DNA of 32,211 nucleotides from Candidatus Woesearchaeota archaeon (GTDB taxonomy: Archaea > Nanobdellota > Nanobdellia > Woesearchaeales > UBA10216): positions 1-32,211 of the forward strand of contig JACPBZ010000010.1 of NCBI GenBank assembly GCA_016180105.1, written 5' to 3'. The notes below the pieces were generated by a model. It did no database searches. It saw nothing but the letters and a program-made list of their open reading frames with translations, and was not told the origin of the DNA. How positions within the stretch are numbered: position 1 is the first letter of the stretch; each line of letters opens with the position of its first letter. The translations under genes were made by a program, and so were the position numbers. Positions 16,412 through 25,150 of the stretch are shown piece after piece.

Positions 16412-17290
16412 TTATCTTGGAACGGCTACTCTGGCCGCAAGCGACTCGTACCTGAAAAGAGGAGCATCCTTTGAAGGAAAAGCTGAAAGGCCAAGCCAGG
16501 CCTCAGCAGAGCCAGTAATCACTTCAAGCCTGGACAACTCACCGGAATTAACTACCCTCCGCCCTTTCACAACAGCAATTTCCCGGCCATCAAGGTCACG
16601 TTTAGTGGCAACAAAACCAGTTTGGCCTTCCACCAAGTCATAACGCATCCTTGACCGGTAAACCGGCTGGAAAGACCTGAACGGAAGAGAAAAACAGATA
16701 CTGCCCCTTCTGGAACAGTGCAAATCCAAATCCAGCATTACTTCCCCAACCACGCTGTTACCATCCTCATCAGTGCCATCAGAAAACGGATCAAACGCGA
16801 CCAGACTGGCATCAAGATAGCCGGGAAGATTGGTCTCGCTGAACAAGACTTCAGCGCCAAGATTGCCTGCCGAACCATAGGCGGTAAGGCTTTCAACATC
16901 AAACAATTGATTGCGGGCAGCATCAAGCGAAACAGCCCTGACAAGCAAGTAAGGAATCGAAACACCTTCTGGAAATTCTGGCACGGCAGGCAGGAAATAT
17001 TGCGACAGACCATTGCCACTCACAAGGGTTATTGAATGCCTAAGCAAGGGATTATTTGGAGGCTCTGTCCGCTTTATCCCAGCCACAGCCATCCCAGACC
17101 CGTTAAACTGCACGGCCAGGGTAAAGCTCGGCAGTGTGTACTCCATCCCATCCGGGTTGAGGTGCCAAAGCTCCACAGGCTCCCACTCGTCTGGAGTCAA
17201 GGAGCTCGTCCTTTCCAATGAGTAACCTTGATTTCCCAAAGCGGCGCAAAACTCAAGGACTGCAAGGTTAAGTGTGTGTATGACTTCCAT
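16412..17290 (-). CDS. hypothetical protein
   Basis: ORF from MEVIHTLNLAVLEFCAALGNQGYSLERTSS; TATA (ttaaata) about 25 nt upstream. Confidence 0.6.
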   Translation of the reverse strand: MEVIHTLNLAVLEFCAALGNQGYSLERTSSLTPDEWEPVELWHLNPDGMEYTLPSFTLAVQFNGSGMAVAGIKRTEPPNNPLLRHSITLVSGNGLSQYFLPAVPEFPEGVSIPYLLVRAVSLDAARNQLFDVESLTAYGSAGNLGAEVLFSETNLPGYLDASLVAFDPFSDGTDEDGNSVVGEVMLDLDLHCSRRGSICFSLPFRSFQPVYRSRMRYDLVEGQTGFVATKRDLDGREIAVVKGRRVVNSGELSRLEVITGSAEAWLGLSAFPSKDAPLFRYESLAARVAVPR

Positions 17291-17377
17291 CCAGAAAAGC
17301 AAATCAAGAAGCCTATTTAACCCTTTTGCAACAGGCGAGCAAAAACAATAAAAAGGCAAGCCGGAGCAGCAAGGCCA

Positions 17378-19018
17378 ATGGCGGACGCATTCTCGGAAGA
17401 CGAAAGGAAGATTCTTGAGCCATACTTCACCAACCTTGACAAGCCAGTATTTGCATTCACGTCAAGAGTTCCCGAAGAAGTCGTGGCCGTGCTGTTCTCG
17501 AAATACAGCAGGTCGATGCACAGCATCAGGAAGAACTTCCTTGACCTTGTCAAGGACCCCGAGTCGGGCTTCAAGGGAATCCTCGAATCGGTGAGCGGCA
17601 GCGGCAGCAACGACGCCTTCACGACAGCACTGGCAAAGTCCAGGGACTTTTTCAGGCGCGTACTGGTGGAATACGGGGACGACTCAGTTGGCGAGCTTGG
17701 AGTAGCGCACGTCGCCTTTGAGAACGTATCCCAGATAGCAGCCAAGAAAATCGAGGATGCCAGGCTCGTGTCACCTCTTGAAAAATCAACACGGTACATT
17801 GTCTTCGAGAAAGGAAACTACTGCAAGCCAGCAACCATTGCAAACTCGGGCCTCGCAGCAGAATATGCCAAACTGTGCGACGACCTGTTCGACGCTTACA
17901 GCAGCCAACTCGAGCCAATGAAGGCGTTCGTCAGGGAAAGATGGCCCATCACGGAGTTCGACTTCAACGGCAGGAAAATAAGCCAGCTGACGGACGAAAC
18001 CGAGGCCAAAAGGGCAAAAACGGCCTACGAGTCCTCAGTGAAGGCAAAATCCCTTGACATCCTCAGATACTATCTTCCAGCAGCAACATTCACAAACCTC
18101 GGCGTGACAGCCAACGGAAGGGCATTCGAATACATCATATCGAAGCTGATGAGCGATGAGCTCGAGGAAATACGAGAAATAGGCAGGATGATGCACGAGG
18201 AACTTTCAAAAGTCATCCCCTCGCTCGTAAAAAGAGCTGCCCCAAACAATTACCTCGCTGAAACCAGGAAAGCAATGCGCAGCTTCGCAGCGGCAAAGCT
18301 ATCACAGGCCAAGGCAAAAAAACAGGCCACGGTAACACTGGTAAGCTACGACAAGGATGCAGAAGTCAAAGTAGTGGCTGCCGCGCTTTACCAGTTCTCA
18401 AGCCACCCATTGTCACAACTGACAAAAATCGCCAAAAAGATGACAGAAGACGAAAGGGCCAAGGTGATTGATGAGTTCATAGGCCGAAGAAGCGCCAGAA
18501 GGGAGAAACCGCTCAGGGCGGCAGAAACAGCATACTACCAATTCGACGTCCTTTCAGACTACGGGGCATACCGGGATTTGCAAAGACACCGCATCATGAC
18601 CCAAATACCGCAGCCACTCACCACCGAAAACGGCTATGACATCCCTCCAGAAATCATCGAGGCAGGATTCGAAACTCAATTCAACACCCTGATGAGGAAA
18701 GCAGCTTCAGTCCACAGGAAAATTGCAGCAGAAATGCCGCTTGAAGCGCAATACGCAGTGCCACTTGCTTACAGGATACGATACCTGATGCAATTCAACC
18801 TCAGGGAGGCATACCACTTGATAGAGCTTCGAAGCGTCCCGCAAGGCCACCCAAGCTACAGGCACGTCGTGCAGGAAATGTTCAGGCAGATACAAGCAGT
18901 CCATCCTGCCCTGGCGAAGTGGATGAAGTACGTCAACCTTGACGAATTGGACGCGCTCGGCAGGCTCAAGAGCGAGCTGAGAAAGGAAGAGAAGCTTGCA
19001 GCGTTCGAGAAAAAATGA
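17378..19018 (+). CDS. thyX: tandem-domain ThyX-like flavin-dependent thymidylate synthase
   Basis: Domain 1 ARLVSPLEKSTRYIVF; domain 2 YQFDVLSDYGAYRDLQRHRIMTQIPQPL. Confidence 0.85.
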   Translation: MADAFSEDERKILEPYFTNLDKPVFAFTSRVPEEVVAVLFSKYSRSMHSIRKNFLDLVKDPESGFKGILESVSGSGSNDAFTTALAKSRDFFRRVLVEYGDDSVGELGVAHVAFENVSQIAAKKIEDARLVSPLEKSTRYIVFEKGNYCKPATIANSGLAAEYAKLCDDLFDAYSSQLEPMKAFVRERWPITEFDFNGRKISQLTDETEAKRAKTAYESSVKAKSLDILRYYLPAATFTNLGVTANGRAFEYIISKLMSDELEEIREIGRMMHEELSKVIPSLVKRAAPNNYLAETRKAMRSFAAAKLSQAKAKKQATVTLVSYDKDAEVKVVAAALYQFSSHPLSQLTKIAKKMTEDERAKVIDEFIGRRSARREKPLRAAETAYYQFDVLSDYGAYRDLQRHRIMTQIPQPLTTENGYDIPPEIIEAGFETQFNTLMRKAASVHRKIAAEMPLEAQYAVPLAYRIRYLMQFNLREAYHLIELRSVPQGHPSYRHVVQEMFRQIQAVHPALAKWMKYVNLDELDALGRLKSELRKEEKLAAFEKK

Positions 19019-19403
19019 AAGAACTTAACCTGGAGAGCCTATTTTTCAACACTCTTGCCATAACTGCCGCGCTCCTAACGATCCACGGCTTCATAACATC
19101 CACCGAACTGAAGCTCATTTCAATCCCTGTGGCTTGATTTCCCTGGGCTTCTATGTCCAGTGGTACGTGAAAAGATTTATAATCAAAAATATTGAAGTCC
19201 AAAACAATAAAATGGATAAGATAACCGATGTCACGAACTCTGAACTGAAACAACTAAGCCAGGAAATAAGCTATATTAAAGGCTGGATGTATGGCATCAA
19301 CCATTTCAAGGGGAAAAAGGGACAAGCCATAAACCCGATCTTTTTGATAATAGCAATAATTATCGTAATTATCGTGATTCTCTACTTTCAAGGCAAACTT
19401 TGA
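19015..19403 (+). pseudogene. frame-disrupted small membrane protein (two TM helices, linker, third C-terminal TM)
   Basis: ATG 19015 overlaps the thyX stop (ATGA). Frame 1 encodes MKELNLESLFFNTLAITAALLTIHGFITSTELKLISIPVA then TGA 19135-19137; the -1 frame continues at once as LISLGFYVQWYVKRFIIKN...INPIFLIIAIIIVIIVILYFQGKL to 19403. Confidence 0.6.
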
Positions 19404-19452
19404 AAGCAAATTGGCACAACCTTTTTATTGAAATTTCATTCCTCAGACTGCA

Positions 19453-20178
19453 ATGCTAAAGAACCGCTTCGTGATGGTGGACGGCCTCGACGGCTCCGGA
19501 AAAGGCGCCATAGTTGACGCTCTGCAGGAATGGGCTGAAGGAAAAGGAATGAAAGTCCTCGACCTAAGAAGCTACTGCCGCGAAAAGGGAACATTCCCCG
19601 AGAATGACGAGCTCCTGCAATACGACGCAATCGTCTCCGCAGAGCCAACATTCTGCCACATTGGAAAGGCTATCAGGGAGGAAATGATAAGAGCAACCGA
19701 AAGGACATACTCCGCAACGAGCATTGCACAGGCATTCGCCCTGGACAGGGAGATACTATACAAGAGAGTCATCATCCCAGCGATAAAGGCAGGCAAGTAC
19801 ATCTTCCAGGAAAGAGGCATCTCCAGCTCGCTCGTCTACCAGCCAGTGCAGGAGCACATCCAACTTTCAGAACTGATAAAAATGAACGGCAACCGAACTG
19901 CAATGCAATTCGCGCCGGCACTGCTCATAATAGCGGTTGTAAGGCCGGAAACAGTGGTCAAAAGGCTCGGGATAAGGGAAAAAAAGGACAACTCAATCTT
20001 CGACACCCTCGAATTCCAGCGAAACATAGACTCAAGGTTCAGGTCAGACTGGCTCAGCCAGCTCTTTGCCCAACACGGCTCAAAGATTATTTACATGGAC
20101 ACGGACGAGCCAAAAACAATGGAGCAGACGCAAAGCGAAGCCGTGAAAGCCTTTGAGGGATTCATCGCAAGCAGCTAA
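19453..20178 (+). CDS. tmk: thymidylate kinase (dTMP kinase)
   Basis: FVMVDGLDGSGKGAIVDAL Walker A; SAEPTFCHIGKAIREEM; ALDREILYKRVIIPAIKAGKYIFQERGISSSLVYQ. Confidence 0.9.
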   Translation: MLKNRFVMVDGLDGSGKGAIVDALQEWAEGKGMKVLDLRSYCREKGTFPENDELLQYDAIVSAEPTFCHIGKAIREEMIRATERTYSATSIAQAFALDREILYKRVIIPAIKAGKYIFQERGISSSLVYQPVQEHIQLSELIKMNGNRTAMQFAPALLIIAVVRPETVVKRLGIREKKDNSIFDTLEFQRNIDSRFRSDWLSQLFAQHGSKIIYMDTDEPKTMEQTQSEAVKAFEGFIASS

Positions 20179-20179
20179 G

Positions 20180-20275
20180 CTAGTCTGCCTTTTTCCCTGA
20201 ATCTGCAGAAGAAGACTTATCAGCCAAAACCTGGGCAAGCGTCTTGTTCTTGCGAACTGCATTGTAACTTATCAT
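20180..20275 (-). CDS. 31-aa micro-ORF MISYNAVRKNKTLAQVLADKSSSADSGKKAD
   Basis: ATG (cat 20273-20275) preceded by SD-like GAGGTG with about 7 nt spacing and an upstream TATA-like tttaaatatt on the minus strand. Below the ORF track's size cutoff. Confidence 0.5.
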   Translation of the reverse strand: MISYNAVRKNKTLAQVLADKSSSADSGKKAD

Positions 20276-20377
20276 AACCGCACACCTCTTCAATCAAAAA
20301 CAAGCCATTCTGGAAAAAAGCAATATTTAAACTCTATTGCGGCAAGAAATAGCATAACAGAAACAACATAATGCAAA

Positions 20378-20932
20378 CTACTTGTCCTTTTGCACAAAAT
20401 CCATAATTCCTGAAATGCTGTCGCTCAGCACCTTTCCCGACTCAGCGCTCACCTTCACGTTAAGCACATTGAAGCCTGAAGTAACGTAAGTTATGTTCCA
20501 AACAGGCTGCGGAGAAGCCTTGCCACTCAGTTTTCTTGACTTTGAGAATTCCCCCTCAACAAGCGGCTGAAGAACAATAACAATGGTGGTGGGCACTTCA
20601 TCCTTATACTTTGATGCCCGCAAGCCCTCAGCCACCTTGATTGCATCAGAAGCCTGCACCTTGACTGACTCCAGCACCAAGGCCGGCAAGGTCTTTGCCC
20701 TCGTGAATGCCTTTTCAGTGCCAGGCTTCCGGCCAGCAACAGAACTGAACGTGGTAAACTCATCAAGACGCCCATCATAATAACTCACCAGCCACTCGCC
20801 CTCATCAAGGCTGTCCAGGCCCTTGACCATACTGAAAACGCTTGAAAGGCAAGCCTTGCCATTGGACTTCCTCCAAGCAATGAAATCACCCATTGATTCC
20901 ACACGGGCAACGAGCTCAGCAACCGACTTCAT
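20378..20932 (-). CDS. hypothetical protein
   Basis: 184 aa ORF, divergent from the APC permease gene. Confidence 0.65.
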   Translation of the reverse strand: MKSVAELVARVESMGDFIAWRKSNGKACLSSVFSMVKGLDSLDEGEWLVSYYDGRLDEFTTFSSVAGRKPGTEKAFTRAKTLPALVLESVKVQASDAIKVAEGLRASKYKDEVPTTIVIVLQPLVEGEFSKSRKLSGKASPQPVWNITYVTSGFNVLNVKVSAESGKVLSDSISGIMDFVQKDK

Positions 20933-21042
20933 AACCGCCGCAAGAACCTGAAGATTTAAAAGAGTTGCGATGAAAAAGCCAGTTGTGGGGAAAACTTAAA
21001 AAGACAGGCGGCTGCTTTTCAGCAAAAAGAGGCACAGTTGTA

Positions 21043-22965
21043 ATGGCAGAGTTCAAAAGAGGATTCGGATACATAGCCGTATTGTCGCTGGCAGTAGGCT
21101 CCATAGCAGGCACAACGCTGTTCTTCGGGGCTGGAATAGGAACAAGATATTCCGGAAACCTCACGCTCATCGCGTGGCTGCTCGTATCAGCAATGGCAAT
21201 ATACATAGCAGCGTGCTTTGGGGAGCTGGTCAGCTCCTTCCCGAAGGCTGGAGGCTCGTACGAGTATGCCAAGCAAGCCTATGGAAAATTCTTTGCATTC
21301 ATGGTCGGATGGACTGCCTGGCTTTTCGGAAACCTTTCGATAGTCGTGATGATAGTCGGCGCAACAAGCCTGCTCTTCCCAGGGCTTCCCGACTTCCACC
21401 AGTTCCTGATCAGCGTCGCGTTCATAGTAGGAATGAACGCCGTGGCTTACGTCGGCGTGCAGGCAAGCTCGCTCATGCTGATTGCCTTTGCCGCCATACT
21501 AATCGGCACCCCGCTGCTGTTCATAACCAAGGGCTTCCCATCAGTCAGGCTCGACAACTTTTTGCCCTTTTTCACCCACAAGCCCGAAACAATATTTGTC
21601 ACAGCATTCTTCCTTGCCGAGAGCTACTTTGGCTGGGAAAGCGCCACATACCTCGCAGAAGAAACAATCAACCCAAGGAAAACAATTCCCAAAGCGCTGA
21701 TACACGCAACGGCCGCCATCGCCCTATTGGGGTTTGCCGTCCTCATAGTTCTCATCGGAATGGCCGGATGGGAAAAACTGAGCATCATGCCCATGGCATT
21801 CACTGGCATTTCAGGAGAAATTTTCAGCAGCAACATGACAACAGCAATCGCCATCGGAGCATTCCTCGCCCTAGCCGGTTCTGCCGCCGGAGGAATAGTC
21901 GCATTGCCAAGACTGGTCCTGGCATTGGCAAGGGACAGGATGTTCCCCGGGCAGTTCAAGGCAACCCACCCAAGGTTCAACACCCCGCATAACGCAATAC
22001 TGTTCCAGACCGTAATGCTCGTGATGCTGCTGCTCCTTGGCTTTGCAGACTACGAAACGCTGCTAAGCATGATGATACCAATGGGAGCAGCAATGTACAT
22101 AGCGCTGATACTCACAGTGCCGCTGCTAAGGCAAAAGTTCCCAAACATAGAAAGACCGTTCAAGGTGCCATTGCCGAAACTTGGCGCAATAATATCGGTG
22201 ACAATTCTCGTGCTGGCAACAGCAATGTGGGCATTCAACGTTGAAGGCTCGCTGAGATTGCTGCAGCTAAGCGCATCAATAATAGCAATAGGACTGCCCC
22301 TCTACCTCCTAGTTGAAATGTACTACGACACCAAGATGATTACGGAAATAAACGACATACTCGCATACGTCACGCTTTTCACGGAAAAGTTCACCTTCAC
22401 CGGGAAAATGAAAAAGGAAATATTCGCGTTCCTTGGAGAGCTGAAAGGAAAACACATCCTCGAGTTCGGATGCGGGGTTGGAACGCTAACCACAGACCTT
22501 GCGAAGACAGTTGGAATGAGAGGTGCTGTTTATGCAACGCACTTTTCCAAAAACCACCTGAAAATAACCAGCAAGAGAGTGGACGACCTGAAATGGGGAA
22601 CAGACTACCCAATCGGCGAAGTGAAAATGCTTTACGATGGGGAAATGTTCAGGCGAATACACCCAGAAATAACCTATGCTGATGCGGTCGTCAGCGCGGG
22701 AATGCTTGGCTACGTCCAGGACATGAAAAAAGTGCTGAAAGAAATATGGGCAATCCTCCCAAACGGAGGAAAAGTCTGCTTCACGGACTACACCGACTTC
22801 TTTCACCTGCTGCCAAATGTTGAATGGCTCGCAAGCGAAAGGCAAATAGAGGAAGTGTTCAGGAGCGCAGGGTTCGCAGTCAGGGTTGTAAAGAAAAAAG
22901 GGCTCTTCTGGAACAGGATATTCCTCTATGGAGTCAAGACGAAAGAAGAGATAGCATATATATGA
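21043..22965 (+). CDS. APC-superfamily amino-acid permease fused to a C-terminal class I SAM-dependent methyltransferase
   Basis: Start MAEFKRGFGYIAVLSLAVGSIAGTTLFFGAGIG; multiple TM segments; AEETINPRKTIPKA; C-terminal HILEFGCGVGTLTTDLAK, GAVYATHFSKNHLKITSKRV, ILPNGGKVCFTDYTDF. Confidence 0.9.
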   Translation: MAEFKRGFGYIAVLSLAVGSIAGTTLFFGAGIGTRYSGNLTLIAWLLVSAMAIYIAACFGELVSSFPKAGGSYEYAKQAYGKFFAFMVGWTAWLFGNLSIVVMIVGATSLLFPGLPDFHQFLISVAFIVGMNAVAYVGVQASSLMLIAFAAILIGTPLLFITKGFPSVRLDNFLPFFTHKPETIFVTAFFLAESYFGWESATYLAEETINPRKTIPKALIHATAAIALLGFAVLIVLIGMAGWEKLSIMPMAFTGISGEIFSSNMTTAIAIGAFLALAGSAAGGIVALPRLVLALARDRMFPGQFKATHPRFNTPHNAILFQTVMLVMLLLLGFADYETLLSMMIPMGAAMYIALILTVPLLRQKFPNIERPFKVPLPKLGAIISVTILVLATAMWAFNVEGSLRLLQLSASIIAIGLPLYLLVEMYYDTKMITEINDILAYVTLFTEKFTFTGKMKKEIFAFLGELKGKHILEFGCGVGTLTTDLAKTVGMRGAVYATHFSKNHLKITSKRVDDLKWGTDYPIGEVKMLYDGEMFRRIHPEITYADAVVSAGMLGYVQDMKKVLKEIWAILPNGGKVCFTDYTDFFHLLPNVEWLASERQIEEVFRSAGFAVRVVKKKGLFWNRIFLYGVKTKEEIAYI

Positions 22966-23397
22966 TCATCTGCTGGCTTCTGCCAGAGAAATACGCTTGA
23001 GCTCCTTAACCTTGTCAAAATCGGCATCATCGGTTATTATCTCCTTCTCGCCGCTTAGAATGGCTGTTGCGGCGTGAATGGCATCGCGAGGCTTTAGCAC
23101 GTATTTAATCATAAGTTCACCCGCTGCATCAGCTATTGGCACATTACACTCCCTAACCTGCAAGTTTTGCAAGTTAAGCAAGCGCTGCCCTTCGCTTATT
23201 GACTCCTTTAACGGCAAAGCTTTTTTGCATACCCAAACAAGTTCGTCCCAAGTCAGAATCGATGTAGATGCAGAAATCTTTTTGGCAACAATCTTTTCAA
23301 GTATGGCCCTTGAATCATCCGCCTCGGGGTTTTGGGGGTTTTCCACGGCAGCATAAACAAAAACGTTGGTATCAATGTAAGCCATATTCTTCCTCAT
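22966..23397 (-). CDS. vapC: VapC-type PIN-domain toxin
   Basis: MAYIDTNVFVYAAVENPQNPEADDSRAIL...TWDELVW...LKPRDAIHAATAI...IITDDADFDKV. Confidence 0.92.
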   Translation of the reverse strand: MRKNMAYIDTNVFVYAAVENPQNPEADDSRAILEKIVAKKISASTSILTWDELVWVCKKALPLKESISEGQRLLNLQNLQVRECNVPIADAAGELMIKYVLKPRDAIHAATAILSGEKEIITDDADFDKVKELKRISLAEASR

Positions 23398-23638
23398 ACT
23401 GCTCTTCTATCACTTTTTTAATCCACTTTGCTCCGCCTTTCCCTCTTATGTCTATTTTCCTGCTTGAATTGCAGAATTCTTCAACAATCTGCTGCGGAGT
23501 TTTTGCTGGCTTGATAACTATCTCGCCCACTTTGCCCTCAAAAGTTATCTCCGTCCCTTCCCTAAATCCAAACTGCTCACGAAGGTCAATAGGAAGCACA
23601 ACCTGCCCCCTAGCGCCAACAGTCCTTTTAACAAGCAT
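23372..23638 (-). CDS. vapB: AbrB/SpoVT-type antitoxin (VapB)
   Basis: MLVKRTVGARGQVVLPIDLREQFGFREGTEITFEG swapped-hairpin DNA-binding motif; overlaps vapC. Confidence 0.92.
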   Translation of the reverse strand: MLVKRTVGARGQVVLPIDLREQFGFREGTEITFEGKVGEIVIKPAKTPQQIVEEFCNSSRKIDIRGKGGAKWIKKVIEEQYEEEYGLH

Positions 23639-23654
23639 TTTCGAATCACCTTTA

Positions 23655-23686
23655 ATTCATACTTACCAATCAGAAAAAGTATGAAT
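23655..23686. promoter_or_regulatory. inverted-repeat operator candidate ATTCATACTT-N12-AAGTATGAAT
   Basis: Perfect 10-bp arms at 23655-23664 and 23677-23686, between the vapB TATA (aatttatata on minus, about 23689-23698) and the vapB start. Confidence 0.7.
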
Positions 23687-23767
23687 AATATATAAATTTT
23701 TCTGATTTTTAACGCGGCGTTTATAACAATATCACCACTAAACAGTTATAATTAGAAAATTATTTAA

Positions 23768-24508
23768 ATGTTTAACACACTGCGTAAAAGGATGCCACAG
23801 GCACAAATACCGCAAACTTACTCAGAGTCTGCGTTTGGAAAGAGGCAAGCACTGCTAGTGCAGCAGGACCCGAGCTTTGAAGACAGCGCTTTTATTGTAG
23901 GCAGGGTTCTTCGGCAGCGAGGCTATAATCTGACCCAAATAGGTCCTGGAAATTGCACCAAAGAAAACGTTTTGGCATCAATTGATGGCTTGGCAGCAAG
24001 CAGCGAGCCCGACACCAAAACCCTTTTTTATTATACGGGACATGGTTTTTCAGAGCATAGATTAACAACAATAGTTGATTCCCGCTCAAGAGGATTCCGA
24101 CCACAAGACTTATTCCAAGCTTTAGGACTACTAAGAGGCCGAAAAGCCGTGTTTTTGGATGCGTGCCTTAGTGGAGAATTTGTTGACTATCTGGCAACTA
24201 ATGCAGGGGAGCTAATCAGAAACTATGTTGTGCTTGCCGCGACTTCAAAGGATGGGCTTTCAGTTACAACAAAATGGGAAACACCCAACATACCTCAAGA
24301 TAGCGTTTTAAATGGCAAAAGCATAAGCCATCTTGCGCATTGGCTGTTCATGCAGCACGCTGAGCGGGGCTATGTTGACCTGAACACATGCCCCATAGAT
24401 GAGCGCAAGTACAGAGTACCGCCGGAGGCTGATGCGCTTGCTCAAGGACTTCCGTGGAAAATAATTTTGGAAATACAAAGAACAAGCGATGTGCAATTTG
24501 ATTTGTAA
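23768..24508 (+). CDS. metacaspase-like peptidase (C14 / caspase fold)
   Basis: TKTLFYYTGHGFSEH (His motif) and RKAVFLDACLSGEFVDYL (Cys motif), with a caspase-like N-terminal alpha/beta segment. Confidence 0.88.
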   Translation: MFNTLRKRMPQAQIPQTYSESAFGKRQALLVQQDPSFEDSAFIVGRVLRQRGYNLTQIGPGNCTKENVLASIDGLAASSEPDTKTLFYYTGHGFSEHRLTTIVDSRSRGFRPQDLFQALGLLRGRKAVFLDACLSGEFVDYLATNAGELIRNYVVLAATSKDGLSVTTKWETPNIPQDSVLNGKSISHLAHWLFMQHAERGYVDLNTCPIDERKYRVPPEADALAQGLPWKIILEIQRTSDVQFDL

Positions 24509-24515
24509 AACGGAA

Positions 24516-25115
24516 TTACCTGCTCGCTTCTGCCTGCCTTTCAAGCTCAAGCTTCTTGCTAATAGCCTGGCTGTTGGGGCTTCGCTGGAAGGCGTGAATA
24601 ATTTCCTCGGAAAGAGCCTCTGCAAAGGTCTTCTTGTTGTTGAACGACTTCGCCATTGAGCCCTGGATGAAATACCTCAATGCCAGGTCAACCCTCCTCT
24701 GGGGAGAACAGTCAACAGCTTTCGGATAGCGGGCTCCGCCATACTCAATGCTGACAATCTCCTCCCTTGGAGCGGCGTTCTCAACAGCCTCAACGAGAAT
24801 CTTGACAGGGTTTTGCTTAAGCTTCTGCTCAATGAGCTCAAGCATAGACTTGACCATGCCGTAAGCCTGCGTGGCCTTGCCAGTCATTGGATATGAAGTT
24901 ATGACGTGCTTCTTGCTCCTGTGGCCGGGCACCATAATCTTGTTCATCAGCCTTTCAACAATGCTTATCTTGGACTTGTAGAACTTCTGCTGAGCATACC
25001 TTGCGCCAGTGCGGGGAACGTGGACTGCCTTAACAGCGATGTAATTAACAAGCCCAGGGTCCTTCACGGCTATGCCCTCAACGCTCCACTTCCCGAACAT
25101 CTTGATTTCTGACAT
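24516..25115 (-). CDS. rps7: 30S ribosomal protein S7
   Basis: MSEIKMFGKWSVEGIAVKDPGLVNYI...KISIVERLMNKIMVPGHRSKKHVITSYPMTGKATQAYGMVKS. Confidence 0.94.
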   Translation of the reverse strand: MSEIKMFGKWSVEGIAVKDPGLVNYIAVKAVHVPRTGARYAQQKFYKSKISIVERLMNKIMVPGHRSKKHVITSYPMTGKATQAYGMVKSMLELIEQKLKQNPVKILVEAVENAAPREEIVSIEYGGARYPKAVDCSPQRRVDLALRYFIQGSMAKSFNNKKTFAEALSEEIIHAFQRSPNSQAISKKLELERQAEASR

Positions 25116-25150
25116 CTTAAAACACCGCAACTTCACTTCGTTTATAAAAC

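Noticed and set aside
21174-21992. 272-aa ORF in an alternative frame on the same strand as the APC permease
   Set aside because: Arg/His/Pro-rich frame-shifted reading of the permease; composition typical of a shadow ORF.
23748-23763. ATAATT-AGAA-AATTAT inverted repeat before the metacaspase
   Set aside because: AT-only 6-bp arms in an AT-rich promoter; likely chance, unlike the longer vapB repeats.
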